Origin: Achromobacter kerstersii
Lineage (GTDB): Bacteria; Pseudomonadota; Gammaproteobacteria; Burkholderiales; Burkholderiaceae_B
Assembly: GCF_902859595.1 (NCBI RefSeq)
Contig: NZ_CADIJQ010000003.1
Span: 124,001 to 188,000 of the forward strand
Direction of reading: 5' to 3'
DNA: 64,000 nt
Part shown: one piece after another, positions 48,790-57,911 of the stretch
How the letters are laid out: every line of letters begins with the position of its first letter
Numbering within the stretch: position 1 is the stretch's first letter
Notes under the pieces: model-generated
What the model saw: only the letters and a program-made list of their open reading frames with translations
Databases searched by the model: none
What the model was told of the DNA's origin: nothing
Translations under genes and position numbers: made by a program

Positions 48790-49506
48790 ATGCATAACGT
48801 CTTGAAGCCCATCGTCTTGATCCCCGCCCTGTGGCTTGCCGGGTGCGCGATTACGCCGCCGCCGGAAAAGCCGGCGCAATCGCGCCTGGACGAGCTGCCC
48901 ATGTATGGCGGCATGGACCGGTCGGCCGCCGCTGAACTTCAAGCCAGTGACAAAAAGCTCATCGCGGATGCGACTCGCGCATTTGGTTCTGCGGAAACGG
49001 CGTCGCAGGCGTGGGTCGGGCAGGGATACCGCTTCTATCAGTCAGACCAGTTGGGCATGGCGATGCGGCGCTTCAATCAGGCGTGGCTGCTGAACCCCGA
49101 CAACCCAGAGGTCTACACCGGCTTTGCCGCGGTGCTGCATGACCAGGGGAAATATTGCCAGGCCATGAGCATGATGGACCAGGCGATCAGCCATGATCCG
49201 CCTACGTTCCAAGGCATTTATGCGGACGCCGGGCGCATTGCCGCGCGCTGCGCGGCGGACGATAAGACCTTGCCGCCCGAAGCCCGGGTGGCGGCAACGG
49301 CCCGTTCCGATGAGTGGTACCGCAAGGGCGAAGCCGTGGAGCCGGACAAGGGCTATCTGTATGCGTCGTGGGCAACGGCCTATTACTGGCGTGGCCAGTA
49401 TGACCAGGCGTGGGCGATGGTCGTCAAGTCTCGTGCAGCGGGCGGTAACCCCAGCCCGAGATTCATGGACATGCTGCGCGCCAAGCAGCCGGAACCCCGG
49501 TCGTAA
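48790..49506 (+). CDS. Lipoprotein with TPR-like repeats
   Basis: 238 aa. Lipobox WLAGC (Cys19) predicts a lipoprotein. The mature part has at least two TPR-like helix pairs (ASQAWVGQGYRFYQSDQLG with FNQAWLLNPDNPEVYTGFA, then VLHDQGKYCQAMSMMDQA) and a later one (YASWATAYYWRGQYDQAWA). Such lipoproteins commonly scaffold envelope complexes; no specific partner can be inferred. The gene stands alone, 62 bp before the YbaN-type gene. Confidence 0.82.
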   Translation: MHNVLKPIVLIPALWLAGCAITPPPEKPAQSRLDELPMYGGMDRSAAAELQASDKKLIADATRAFGSAETASQAWVGQGYRFYQSDQLGMAMRRFNQAWLLNPDNPEVYTGFAAVLHDQGKYCQAMSMMDQAISHDPPTFQGIYADAGRIAARCAADDKTLPPEARVAATARSDEWYRKGEAVEPDKGYLYASWATAYYWRGQYDQAWAMVVKSRAAGGNPSPRFMDMLRAKQPEPRS

Positions 49507-49568
49507 CCGTTGCCGCGCGTCTGCCTGCTCGGCTCCGGCCCCGCATTTGCGATATTCTGCTGACCATC

Positions 49569-49973
49569 ATGATCAAAGCTCTATGGTTGGCGTTGGGCTG
49601 CGTGATGCTGGCACTGGGCGTCATCGGCGCGTTCCTGCCGGTCATGCCGACGACGATATTTCTGATTCTTGCCGTGGGCTGCTTCTCGCGGTCGTCGCCG
49701 CGTTTGGAAAAGTGGCTGCTGGATAGCCCCACCTACGGCCCAGCGCTGCGCACGTGGCGCGAACAGGGCGCGGTGTCGCGCAAGGGCAAGACGTATGCCT
49801 GCCTGGGCATGGCGGTGGGTTACGGGGTGTTCTGGTGGAGCGCGCATCCGTCCTGGCTGCTGGCCGCGGGCGTTGGTCTCTTCTTCATTGCCAGCGCGGC
49901 CTACGTGCTGAGCCGCCCGGCGCCAAAAGCGGCTGATTCCCCCGATCGGTTCGGCCAACGGTCAGGCGATTGA
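49569..49973 (+). CDS. YbaN-family inner-membrane protein (DUF454)
   Basis: 134 aa. The N-terminal GVIGAFLPVMPTTIFLILAV followed by CFSRSSPRLEKWLLDSPTYGP is the hallmark of YbaN/DUF454. About four membrane segments are predicted, with a soluble tail. Cellular role unknown. Follows the lipoprotein gene in the same direction. Confidence 0.9.
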   Translation: MIKALWLALGCVMLALGVIGAFLPVMPTTIFLILAVGCFSRSSPRLEKWLLDSPTYGPALRTWREQGAVSRKGKTYACLGMAVGYGVFWWSAHPSWLLAAGVGLFFIASAAYVLSRPAPKAADSPDRFGQRSGD

Positions 49974-50136
49974 TATCTGCTTGAAAGACAAGGGCTTGGC
50001 GTAACGCAGCGAAATGGTTCGCGCCATTTCGCCTGCTCGCAGCTGGCGCCTTCTCTGATGTAATGCCCCACAGTCGGGCTGTTCAAGCAGCGGCGCATCG
50101 TTCCGAAGGCGCCCATGGTCCGGGCAAGGATGCGTC

Positions 50137-51078
50137 ATGTTGAACAAGCGTCGGGAACTTCTATTTGCGGCCATGTCGGGGGCGGCGCTGGGGTGGGCGA
50201 GTCCGTCGTCTGCGGTCGCCACGCTGACCACGCAGCAAGAGACCTTGGACCTGTGGCCGGGCAATCGCGCGCCTGACGGGCGCGGCCCGGAAGGGCCTGA
50301 GCAGGTCAGCGCCAAGGGTTCCATCACGCAGGTGTCGCGGCCACGTCTGGTGGTCTACCGCCCGGCGCAACCCAACGGTACGGCGGCGCTGGTGATTGCC
50401 GGCGGCGGCTACGCGCATATCGAATGCGGAACGGAAAGCACGCCCACTTGCCTATGGTTGCAGGCGCAAGGCGTGACCGCGTTTGAGCTGGTGTATCGCC
50501 TGCCGGGCGAGCATTGGCCAGCGATCGCGCCTTTGCAAGACGGGCAGCGCGCATTGCGGGTGATCCGGGCGGCGGCAGGGCGGTTTGGTCTGGATGGCGG
50601 GCGTATCGGCGTAATCGGTTTTTCCGCCGGCGGGCATCTGGCGGGCTTTACCGCGGCCACGCCCACCGTGCCGCATTACGCTGCGGTGGACGCTGCCGAC
50701 AGCATGTCGTCGCGCCCCGATTTTGCAGCGCTGATCTACCCGGTGCTGACCTTCATGCCGCCGTTTGACCACACCCATGCGCGCCGCGAAATTGTGGGCG
50801 AACATCCCACGGCCGAGCAAAGCGCGGCGTACTCGGTAGATCATCTGGTGACGGCGCAGATGCCGCCGGTATTCCTGGCGCAAGCGCAGGACGACCCGAT
50901 CTCGCCCGTCGATAACAGCCTGCTGATGTTCAACGCGCTGCGCCGGGTGGGCGTGCCCGCCGAGATGCACATCTTTCCCCAAGGCAGGCATGGCTGGGGG
51001 CTGGGCAAACCAGGCACGCGCGTGCATGCCTGGCCGGACTTGTTCACAGCGTGGCTGGCGTACAACCAGTCAATGTGA
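50137..51078 (+). CDS. Secreted alpha/beta-hydrolase, acetylxylan-esterase-like
   Basis: 313 aa. Signal peptide ~1-26 (twin Arg near the start, cleavage after SSA). Esterase core: oxyanion-hole AGGGYAHI, nucleophile GFSAGGHLAG, acid region QAQDDPISPVDNS and catalytic His in GRHGWGL. Family members deacetylate sugars or polysaccharides. The 3' end overlaps by 9 bp the dehydratase gene on the opposite strand, so there may be a functional link to sugar-acid use, but the strands differ. Confidence 0.85.
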   Translation: MLNKRRELLFAAMSGAALGWASPSSAVATLTTQQETLDLWPGNRAPDGRGPEGPEQVSAKGSITQVSRPRLVVYRPAQPNGTAALVIAGGGYAHIECGTESTPTCLWLQAQGVTAFELVYRLPGEHWPAIAPLQDGQRALRVIRAAAGRFGLDGGRIGVIGFSAGGHLAGFTAATPTVPHYAAVDAADSMSSRPDFAALIYPVLTFMPPFDHTHARREIVGEHPTAEQSAAYSVDHLVTAQMPPVFLAQAQDDPISPVDNSLLMFNALRRVGVPAEMHIFPQGRHGWGLGKPGTRVHAWPDLFTAWLAYNQSM

Positions 51079-52851
51079 ATGCCGGGGGTCGCCCCGCGTT
51101 TCAATCACCTTCAGATACAGCGTGGCCGGTTCCAGGCAGCCGCCGGTGGATAGTTGGCCGACCAGTTGCCGATAAAGCTCTTGCCACGGTGTTTGCGAGG
51201 CGGGCGCCTGATACGGGGGTTCCTGTTTGCGCCGCGCCATTTCGGCGTCATCCACCAAGGCCGTGACGCTGCGTTGATTCAAATCGACGCGGATCTTGTC
51301 GCCCGTGCGCAGCAGCGCCAGGCCGCCGCCCACGGCCGCTTCGGGTGACATGTTCAGAATGGACGGGCTGGCCGACGTTCCGCTTTGCCGGCCGTCGCCC
51401 AGGCAGGGCAGGGAATCCACGCCGCGCTTGATCAGGTGTGACGGCGGTGCCATGTTGACGACTTCGGCGCTGCCCGGGTAGCCCACCGTGCCCGCGCCGC
51501 GTATCACCAGAATGCAGTGCTCGTCGATGTTCAGCGCAGGGTCTTCGATGCGCGCGTGATAGTCCTCGGGGCCTTCGAACACGATGGCGCGCGCTTCGAA
51601 CGCGTTCTCGGAACCGGGTTCGGACAAGTAGGCGCGGCGGAAGGCTTCGCCCACGACCGACATCTTGATGATGGCGCTGTCGAAGAAATTGCCCGACAGC
51701 ACGATGAAGCCCGCGCGATGTTTCAGCGGCGCATCGCAGGTGCGAATCACGTCGGCGTCTCGCGTCTTGGCAGCCGAAGCAATGTCGCCAATCGTCTTGC
51801 CGGACACGGTGGGGCAGTCGGCATGCAGGCGCCCGGCGACCAGCAATTCATGCATGACGGCCGGCACGCCGCCCGCACGGTGGAAGCCTTCTCCCAGATG
51901 CTCGCCGGCTGGCACGCAGTTGACCAGCAAGGGTACGTCTTCGCCCAGCCGCTGCCAGTCGTCCAGGCTTAGGTCGATACCGGCGTGCCGGGCCATCGCA
52001 ATCAGGTGAGGCGGACAGTTGGTGGACGCGCCCAATGCCGAGGCCACCACGATGGCGTTTTCAAACGCTTGCCGCGTCAGGATGTGCGACGGCCGCAAGT
52101 CTTCGCGCACCATGTCGCAGATGCGCAAGCCCGTGGCATAGGCCATTTGCGCGCGTTCCCGGTAGGGCGCCGGGATGCTGGCGCAGGTGGGCAGCGACAT
52201 GCCCAGCGCTTCGGCCAGCGAGTTCATGGAGAGCGCGGTGCCCATGGTGTTGCAGTGGCCCACCGATGGCGATGATGCCGTGGCCAGCGTCATGAAGCCT
52301 TCGTAGTCCAGCTTGCCGGCCGCCATCAAGTTGCGCGCATGCCAGATGACGGTGCCTGACCCCACCCGCTGGCCGTCGTGCCAGCCGTCCAGCATCGGGC
52401 CGCCCGACAGCACGATGGCGGGCAGGTCGACCGTGGCGGCGGCCATCAGACAGGCGGGCGTGGTCTTGTCGCAACCGGTCGTCAAGACCACGCCGTCCAG
52501 CGGATAGCCGTGCAGAATTTCAACCAGGCCCAGATAGGCCAGGTTGCGATCCAGCGCCGCCGTGGGCCGCCGCCCCTGTTCGGCCAGCGGATGCACGGGG
52601 AACTCCATCGGAATGCCCCCCGCGTCCCGGATACCCGCCTTGATGCGTTCAGCCAGCGCCAGGTGATGGCGGTTGCAGGGCGCCAGGTCGCTGCCGGTCT
52701 GGGCGATGCCGATGATCGGCCGTCCGGATTGCAGCTCCTGCCGCGTCAGGCCGTAGTTCAGATAGCGCTCGACATAGATCGCCGTCATGTCGGCGTGAGA
52801 CGGATCGTCGAACCATTTCTGGCTGCGTAACTTGCGGGGTGTCTGAGACAT
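51070..52851 (-). CDS. IlvD/Edd-family sugar-acid dehydratase
   Basis: 593 aa. The three Fe-S cluster cysteines are visible: DLAPCNRHH, TTGCDKTTPA and GHCNTMGTA. The conserved family core (SGGPMLDG, GASTNCPPH) and C-terminal GGGLALLRTGDKIRVDL follow. Length and the GLTRQELQSGRPIIGIAQTG opening fit the L-arabinonate/D-xylonate dehydratase branch rather than IlvD itself. It should convert an aldonic acid to its 2-keto-3-deoxy form. Last gene of the TRAP operon, 39 bp after dctP, implying the transporter brings in its substrate. Confidence 0.9.
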   Translation of the reverse strand: MSQTPRKLRSQKWFDDPSHADMTAIYVERYLNYGLTRQELQSGRPIIGIAQTGSDLAPCNRHHLALAERIKAGIRDAGGIPMEFPVHPLAEQGRRPTAALDRNLAYLGLVEILHGYPLDGVVLTTGCDKTTPACLMAAATVDLPAIVLSGGPMLDGWHDGQRVGSGTVIWHARNLMAAGKLDYEGFMTLATASSPSVGHCNTMGTALSMNSLAEALGMSLPTCASIPAPYRERAQMAYATGLRICDMVREDLRPSHILTRQAFENAIVVASALGASTNCPPHLIAMARHAGIDLSLDDWQRLGEDVPLLVNCVPAGEHLGEGFHRAGGVPAVMHELLVAGRLHADCPTVSGKTIGDIASAAKTRDADVIRTCDAPLKHRAGFIVLSGNFFDSAIIKMSVVGEAFRRAYLSEPGSENAFEARAIVFEGPEDYHARIEDPALNIDEHCILVIRGAGTVGYPGSAEVVNMAPPSHLIKRGVDSLPCLGDGRQSGTSASPSILNMSPEAAVGGGLALLRTGDKIRVDLNQRSVTALVDDAEMARRKQEPPYQAPASQTPWQELYRQLVGQLSTGGCLEPATLYLKVIETRGDPRHSH

Positions 52852-52890
52852 GAGAGGCTCGCTTGCTTCACTTGCGTCAATCGGGAGGCG

Positions 52891-53907
52891 TCAGTTGCGC
52901 GCCTTCTGGATCTCGTCGTTCAACTGCTTGACGAGGTCAGGGCCGAGTTCCTGCGTGTACTTGTCCACCACGGGCTGCACCTTTTGCCGCATGCGCGCCA
53001 CTTCTTCGGGCGTGACGGTATTGATCTTCATGCCGGCTTGCTCAAGCGTGGTCATGGCCTTGGTGGAATCGGCGCGGCTGTCCTTGCGTTCAAAATCACG
53101 CGACGCCGCAGCGGCTTGCCGAATCAGTTTCTGTTCGTCAGGCGACAGGGTGTCCCACCATTTCTTGGACGCCAGCACCACCCACGGCGTGTAGACGTGG
53201 CGCGTGATGGTCAGGAAGGGCTGCACTTCATAGAACTTGCTGCTCTGGATAGTGGTGATGGGGTTTTCCTGGCCGTCGACCGTGCGGGTTTCCAGCGCGG
53301 TGAACAATTCCGAGAACGGCATGGGCACGGCGTTGGCGCCCAGCGTGTTGAAGACCCCTAGCGCGATCTGGTTCTGCATGACGCGCAGCTTGATGCCTTG
53401 CAGGTCTTCCGCGCGCGTGATGGGGCGCTTGGAATTGGTCATGTTGCGAAAGCCGTTTTCCCAATAGACCAGGCCGACCAGGCCCTTGGCTTCCAGCTTC
53501 TTCATCAGGTCTTGGCCCAAGGGGCCATCAAGCACCGCGTCGGCTTCCTTTTCGCTGTTGAACAGGAAGGGAAGGTCGAACACGCCGAATTCCTTCACCA
53601 TGCCCGCCAAGGGCGCGGTGGAGCCCACCATCATTTCCTGCGCGCCGCCGGCCAGCGCGCCTTGCATCTGTTCGTCAGAGCCCAGGTTGGCCGAGCCGAA
53701 CGTCTTCATCTTCAGCTTGCCATCGCTGACTTTTTCCAGCTCTTGCGCCAGGAAGCGCGCGGCGCGGCCCTGGACGCTTTCTTCATTCAGGCCGTAGCCA
53801 AAACGGATCAGGCGCGGCTTGACGTCGGCCGCCGCAGCCACGCCGGCAACAGCGCAGGACAGCGCCGTCGCCAGCACAAGCAGACGAGTCTTGAATTGGA
53901 TGATCAT
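52891..53907 (-). CDS. dctP: TRAP transporter substrate-binding protein DctP
   Basis: 338 aa. The ATG has AAGGAGG in front. Signal peptide ~1-26 (cleavage near AAAAD). Typical DctP: FGYGLNEESVQGRAARFLA, SDGKLKMKTFGSANLGSDEQM, the conserved Arg in LRVMQNQIALG, and ETRTVDGQENP. Catches an organic acid in the periplasm for DctQM. With the dehydratase next door a sugar acid is the most likely ligand. In the LacI-controlled operon dctQ-dctM-dctP-dehydratase. Confidence 0.93.
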   Translation of the reverse strand: MIIQFKTRLLVLATALSCAVAGVAAAADVKPRLIRFGYGLNEESVQGRAARFLAQELEKVSDGKLKMKTFGSANLGSDEQMQGALAGGAQEMMVGSTAPLAGMVKEFGVFDLPFLFNSEKEADAVLDGPLGQDLMKKLEAKGLVGLVYWENGFRNMTNSKRPITRAEDLQGIKLRVMQNQIALGVFNTLGANAVPMPFSELFTALETRTVDGQENPITTIQSSKFYEVQPFLTITRHVYTPWVVLASKKWWDTLSPDEQKLIRQAAAASRDFERKDSRADSTKAMTTLEQAGMKINTVTPEEVARMRQKVQPVVDKYTQELGPDLVKQLNDEIQKARN

Positions 53908-53937
53908 GGTGCTCCTCCTTGGGGTTTTTCTATGCCG

Positions 53938-55218
53938 CTAGTGCAACCAGCGTGCGGGTACGGTGATCAGTTCAGGGAAGATCACCAGCAGGACCAGCAG
54001 AAGCGTGTAGGCCACAACGTAGCGCCACACGCCTCTGCAGATGGTTTCCATATTGATGCGGGCCACGCCGCAGACCACGTTCAGCACCGTGCCGACGGGC
54101 GGGGTCAACAGGCCCACGCTGCCCACCATGACGAACATGACGCCGAAGTAGACGGGGTCGATGCCCGCCTTGATGACGACGGGCATGAGCACCGGGCCAA
54201 GAATCAGGATGGTGGGCGTCAGGTCCATCACCGTGCCCACCAGCGTCAGCAGGATCAGCAGCGCGAACATCAGCATCTTGGGCTGGTCCATCACGGGTTC
54301 CAGCAGCGCGATCAGGTCTTGCGGCATGTCGGCCAGCGTGATCATGTAGGACGACACCATGGCGGCCGCCACCAGAAACATGACGACGGCAGTGGTGCGC
54401 GCGGCGTTGACGAACAGCGGCGCCAGGTCGCGCAGGCCGATCTCGCGGTAGACGAACAGGCTGACCAGCAATGCGTAGACGGCGGCGACGACGGCGGCCT
54501 CGGTGGGCGTGAAGACGCCGCCGCGCAAGCCGCCGATGATGATCACGGGCAGCATCAGCGCCCAGAGCGAATCGCGCAGCGCCTTCAGGCGGCTGGCCCA
54601 CGGCACGCGCGGTGACGGCTTGATGCTGCCGTGCTTGCGCGCCACCCACGCCCACACCGCGATCAGCGTCAGGCCCATCATCAGCCCGGGGGCGATGCCG
54701 GCGAAGAACAGCTTGGTGATGGAGACGTTGGTGGCAACGCCGAAGATGATGAACGAAATGGATGGCGGAATGATGGGGGCGATGATGCCGCCCGCCGCGA
54801 TCAGCCCGGATGCCTGGCCGGCCTCATAGCCTTTCTCGCGCAGCATCGGGATCAGCAGCGAACCCAGCGCGGCGGCGTCCGCCACGGCCGAGCCTGACAG
54901 TGACGCCAACAGCACGCTGGCGAAGATGGCGACGTATCCCAGGCCGCCCTGGATGTGTCCCACAAACGAGGTGGCCAGGTTGACGATGCGGCGCGAAATG
55001 CCGCCGGCGTTCATCAGTTCACCGGCCAGCATGAACAGCGGCACCGCCATCAAGGTGAAGCTGTTGGCGCCCGTAAGCATGTTCTGCGCCAGGATTTGCG
55101 TGTCGTAGAAGTCCAGCTGGAACATCATGGCCAAGGCGCTGAGCAGCAGCGCAAAGGCAATCGGCATGCCCAGGGCGATCAGCCCCAGCAGCACAAGCAG
55201 GAAGACGGTCAGGATCAT
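53938..55218 (-). CDS. dctM: TRAP transporter large permease DctM
   Basis: 426 aa from ATG at 55218 (MILTVFLLVLLGLIALGMPI); the longer open frame upstream is out of phase with dctQ and not protein-like. About twelve membrane segments. Segments such as SLSGSAVADAAALGSLLIPML, PPSISFIIFGV, and LTLVGTVMDLTPTILILGP are DctM-typical. It pairs with DctQ (50 bp upstream) and carries the sodium-coupled translocation path. Confidence 0.94.
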   Translation of the reverse strand: MILTVFLLVLLGLIALGMPIAFALLLSALAMMFQLDFYDTQILAQNMLTGANSFTLMAVPLFMLAGELMNAGGISRRIVNLATSFVGHIQGGLGYVAIFASVLLASLSGSAVADAAALGSLLIPMLREKGYEAGQASGLIAAGGIIAPIIPPSISFIIFGVATNVSITKLFFAGIAPGLMMGLTLIAVWAWVARKHGSIKPSPRVPWASRLKALRDSLWALMLPVIIIGGLRGGVFTPTEAAVVAAVYALLVSLFVYREIGLRDLAPLFVNAARTTAVVMFLVAAAMVSSYMITLADMPQDLIALLEPVMDQPKMLMFALLILLTLVGTVMDLTPTILILGPVLMPVVIKAGIDPVYFGVMFVMVGSVGLLTPPVGTVLNVVCGVARINMETICRGVWRYVVAYTLLLVLLVIFPELITVPARWLH

Positions 55219-55268
55219 TGCGGGTGTCCGGGCGGGAAGGGGGCTGTTGGGGGGGGCTGTAGTCGGGA

Positions 55269-55811
55269 TCAGACCAAGGGATCTTCGGGGCTGGACTCGG
55301 CGGGCAAGGGGCCGCCCATCAAGACCCGTATCAGGTCGATCACCGTCAGCACGCCCATGGCGACGGCTGCGTACAGTGCCGCGGTGTTGAACACCGCCAG
55401 GCGCATGCCCGTGACAGGCAGCACCGTGTCCATGCCAATCACGGTCTGCACCCAGCTGCCTTGCGCCATCAGCCACAGCACCCACAGCACCAGCAATTGG
55501 CAGAACACGTGGGACACGCGGCGCGCACGCGGGCCGAATCGCTCGACCAGCATCGTGACGCCAATGTGCTGGTGGTCGCGCAGCGCAATGACCGCACCCA
55601 GAAAGATCATCCAGACGAATGCCAGGCGGGCGACTTCGTCTGACGCGTTGATGCCGGAATTGAACAGGTAGCGCAGGGCGACGTTGCCGAACAGCAGCAC
55701 GACCATGACGATCAGACAGGCAACCATCAGCCATGTCTGCAAGGTGAAACACCAGTCGGCGGCGCGGGCCAAAGGCGTACCGCCCGGCCGGCCCGAAGGG
55801 CTTGCGTGCAT
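55269..55811 (-). CDS. dctQ: TRAP transporter small permease DctQ
   Basis: 180 aa with four membrane segments. ASDEVARLAFVWMIFLGA and LRDHQHIGVTMLVERFG are characteristic of DctQ. AGGAG lies about nine bases before the ATG. First gene of the operon; the operator and promoter lie immediately upstream. Confidence 0.93.
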   Translation of the reverse strand: MHASPSGRPGGTPLARAADWCFTLQTWLMVACLIVMVVLLFGNVALRYLFNSGINASDEVARLAFVWMIFLGAVIALRDHQHIGVTMLVERFGPRARRVSHVFCQLLVLWVLWLMAQGSWVQTVIGMDTVLPVTGMRLAVFNTAALYAAVAMGVLTVIDLIRVLMGGPLPAESSPEDPLV

Positions 55812-55845
55812 TGTTGTCTCCTATCCGTTTCCCGGAATTTTTTGG

Positions 55846-55873
55846 ATTATGCTGTGGCGAATGTTAGCGCTAA
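55846..55873 (-). promoter_or_regulatory. dctQ: Predicted dctQ operon promoter
   Basis: On the minus strand TTAGCG (55873-55868), 16-bp spacer, CATAAT (55851-55846). The -35 is embedded in the LacI-family operator, so repressor binding should block polymerase. Confidence 0.55.
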
Positions 55874-55877
55874 CATT
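55860..55877. promoter_or_regulatory. LacI-family operator (perfect 18-bp palindrome)
   Basis: AATGTTAGCGCTAACATT, fully symmetric with the central CG typical of LacI/GntR-type repressors; close to the gluconate GntR operator pattern. It lies between the divergent dctQ operon and the LacI-family gene and overlaps the dctQ -35, so it should control both. Confidence 0.88.
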
Positions 55878-55943
55878 TTCTATTTGGCAAGCCCCATTTG
55901 TTGCGTCAGACTACGCGCTTCCCATCCCACGCTGCGAGGGCCA

Positions 55944-56969
55944 ATGTCCGTTCGTAAACCCCGAAGCACCCGCGTTGGCCGCGTCACCATGCAGGACGTG
56001 GCGCGCCGGGTGGGCGTCAGCGCCATCACGGTTTCGCGCGCCTTGCGCACGCCGGACAAGGTCGCGGAAACGCTGCGGATGCGTATTGCGCAGGTGTGCC
56101 AGGAATTGGGGTATGTCCCTAACCACGCCGCCAGCGCGCTGGCGTCGGCGCGGTCGCAGACCATCGTGGTGCTGATCCCGTCGTTGAGCAACGTGGTGTT
56201 CGTGGACATCATCACGGGCATCAAAGACGTGCTGGACCGCCACGGTTATCACATGCTGATTGGCGTGACGGGTTATTCGCCGGACGCGGAAGAAGCCTTG
56301 GTGCGCAAGTATTTGCAGCATTCGCCCGATGGGCTGATCTTGACGGGCATCGACCACAATCCCGGCGTTTGGGCGCTGTTGCGCGCGCAGCATATTCCCA
56401 CCGTCCATACGATTGAAACGCTGTCGGACGGCGAGGACATGAGCGTCGGATTTTCTCAATTCGACTCCGGCTACGCGGCCTGCCGGCATCTGGCCGAACG
56501 GGGGCATCGGCGAGTGGCCATCGTGGGGGCGCAGCTGGACCCGCGTTCTTTGCGCCGTTGCGAAGGCGCGCGGCAGGCGTTGCGCGATGCCGGCTGCTAC
56601 GACGAAGCGCTAGAAATCATGACGCCGGAAAAATCGTCCATCAGCCTGGGCGCGTCGTTGATGGAAGACCTGCTGGCGCGGCATCCTGATTGCGACGCCG
56701 TGTTTTTCTGCAATGACGATCTGGCCCAAGGCGCGGTATTTCAATGCGGGCGGCTGGGCGTGGAGGTACCAGGGCAGATGGCCATCATCGGCTTTCATGA
56801 CTTGGCCGGCACGGCGTGGACGACACCGCCTTTGTCGACGATTGCCACGCCGCGCTATCAGATCGGCGTGTCGGCGGCCGACCTGCTGATGCGGCATTTG
56901 GCGGGCGATGACATCGACGAGCGGCATGTGGATCTGGGTTTCGCGCTGGTGCAGCGCGAGACCAGTTGA
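55944..56969 (+). CDS. LacI-family repressor, GntR-like (sugar acids)
   Basis: 341 aa from ATG at 55944 with GCGAGGG just upstream; a longer in-frame start would run back across the operator. N-terminal helix-turn-helix TMQDVARRVGVSAITVSRAL and hinge YVPNHAASALAS, then a periplasmic-binding-protein-like sensor (IPSLSNVVFVDIITGI, DAVFFCNDDLAQG, IIGFHDL). Sequence layout resembles gluconate-type GntR repressors. Divergent from the TRAP/dehydratase operon and probably relieved by a sugar acid. Confidence 0.92.
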   Translation: MSVRKPRSTRVGRVTMQDVARRVGVSAITVSRALRTPDKVAETLRMRIAQVCQELGYVPNHAASALASARSQTIVVLIPSLSNVVFVDIITGIKDVLDRHGYHMLIGVTGYSPDAEEALVRKYLQHSPDGLILTGIDHNPGVWALLRAQHIPTVHTIETLSDGEDMSVGFSQFDSGYAACRHLAERGHRRVAIVGAQLDPRSLRRCEGARQALRDAGCYDEALEIMTPEKSSISLGASLMEDLLARHPDCDAVFFCNDDLAQGAVFQCGRLGVEVPGQMAIIGFHDLAGTAWTTPPLSTIATPRYQIGVSAADLLMRHLAGDDIDERHVDLGFALVQRETS

Positions 56970-57003
56970 GTCGGCCGCAGATGCCGCATTGGGCGGTTCG
57001 CGA

Positions 57004-57897
57004 TCAGGCTGCCCGGCGCATCGCCAGGAACACGCCTGCCGCCATGATCAAGCTCATGCCCGCCAACGCCAGCGCATCGGGCGGACGCTGAAACCAGAAC
57101 GTGCTGAACAGCACGGCCAGCAACAGCTGAAAGTAATTCAACGGGGCCAGCGTGGCTGCCGACACGCGTTGGAACGCGGCGATCAGCAGAATCTGCGCCA
57201 GCCCGCTGCATGCGCCCAGCGCGATGATGAAGATGGCGTCGGCCAGATCTGGCCAGGGGTCGGGCAGGAAGAACGGCGCAGGCAGCGCCGTGACAATCAG
57301 GCAAATGATGGCCGTATAGGCGTACTGAACCGGCCCGGGAACCTTGCCAGACAGCTTGCGTGTCAGCACCTGAAAGATGGCGTAGCTGACGGCCGATACC
57401 GCCATCAGCACCGTGCCCAGCAGCGGCAAATCGGCGCCGGGGCGCACGATCAGCAGCATGCCCGCAAAGCCCGCCGCCACCGCCAGCCATTGCACCGGCC
57501 GCACGCGTTCACCCAGCAGCCACGGCGACAGCGCCACCATGATCAATGGCGAGGTGAAGTAGATGGCCGTGGCTTCTGATAGCGGCATCCAGATCAGGGC
57601 GGTCATGAAGCACGTGGCAACCGTTGCCAGCATGACGCCGCGCAGCACCAGCAACGGCTTTTCCGGCGCATCGCGCAAGCGCACGCCCGCGCCGTGCCGC
57701 CACAGCATGAACATGGCCAGCGTGATTACCGCCAGATAGCGCATCACGTTGAGAAAAGGCGCGGGGTAGCGTTCCAGCAGGTGCTTGGACCCGGCATCAA
57801 AGGTGGCGAACGCCACCAGCGCGGCAAAGAACAGCAGGATGCCGGCGTTGCGCGTGGCGGCAGGCGCGGGCAGGATCGCAGAGGGGACGGAGGCCAT
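57004..57897 (-). CDS. EamA/DMT-family transporter
   Basis: 297 aa with ten hydrophobic segments in two five-helix EamA halves (for example LRGVMLATVATCFMTALIW, ATAIYFTSPLIMVALSPWLLG, and later SAATLAPLNYFQLLLAVLFST). Drug/metabolite-transporter superfamily, usually exporters. It starts 14 bp after the deacetylase stop, so it is the last gene of the ABC/cupin/deacetylase operon, and it converges on the LacI-family gene. Substrate unknown. Confidence 0.9.
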   Translation of the reverse strand: MASVPSAILPAPAATRNAGILLFFAALVAFATFDAGSKHLLERYPAPFLNVMRYLAVITLAMFMLWRHGAGVRLRDAPEKPLLVLRGVMLATVATCFMTALIWMPLSEATAIYFTSPLIMVALSPWLLGERVRPVQWLAVAAGFAGMLLIVRPGADLPLLGTVLMAVSAVSYAIFQVLTRKLSGKVPGPVQYAYTAIICLIVTALPAPFFLPDPWPDLADAIFIIALGACSGLAQILLIAAFQRVSAATLAPLNYFQLLLAVLFSTFWFQRPPDALALAGMSLIMAAGVFLAMRRAA

Positions 57898-57911
57898 GGG
57901 GGGTGAACGCG

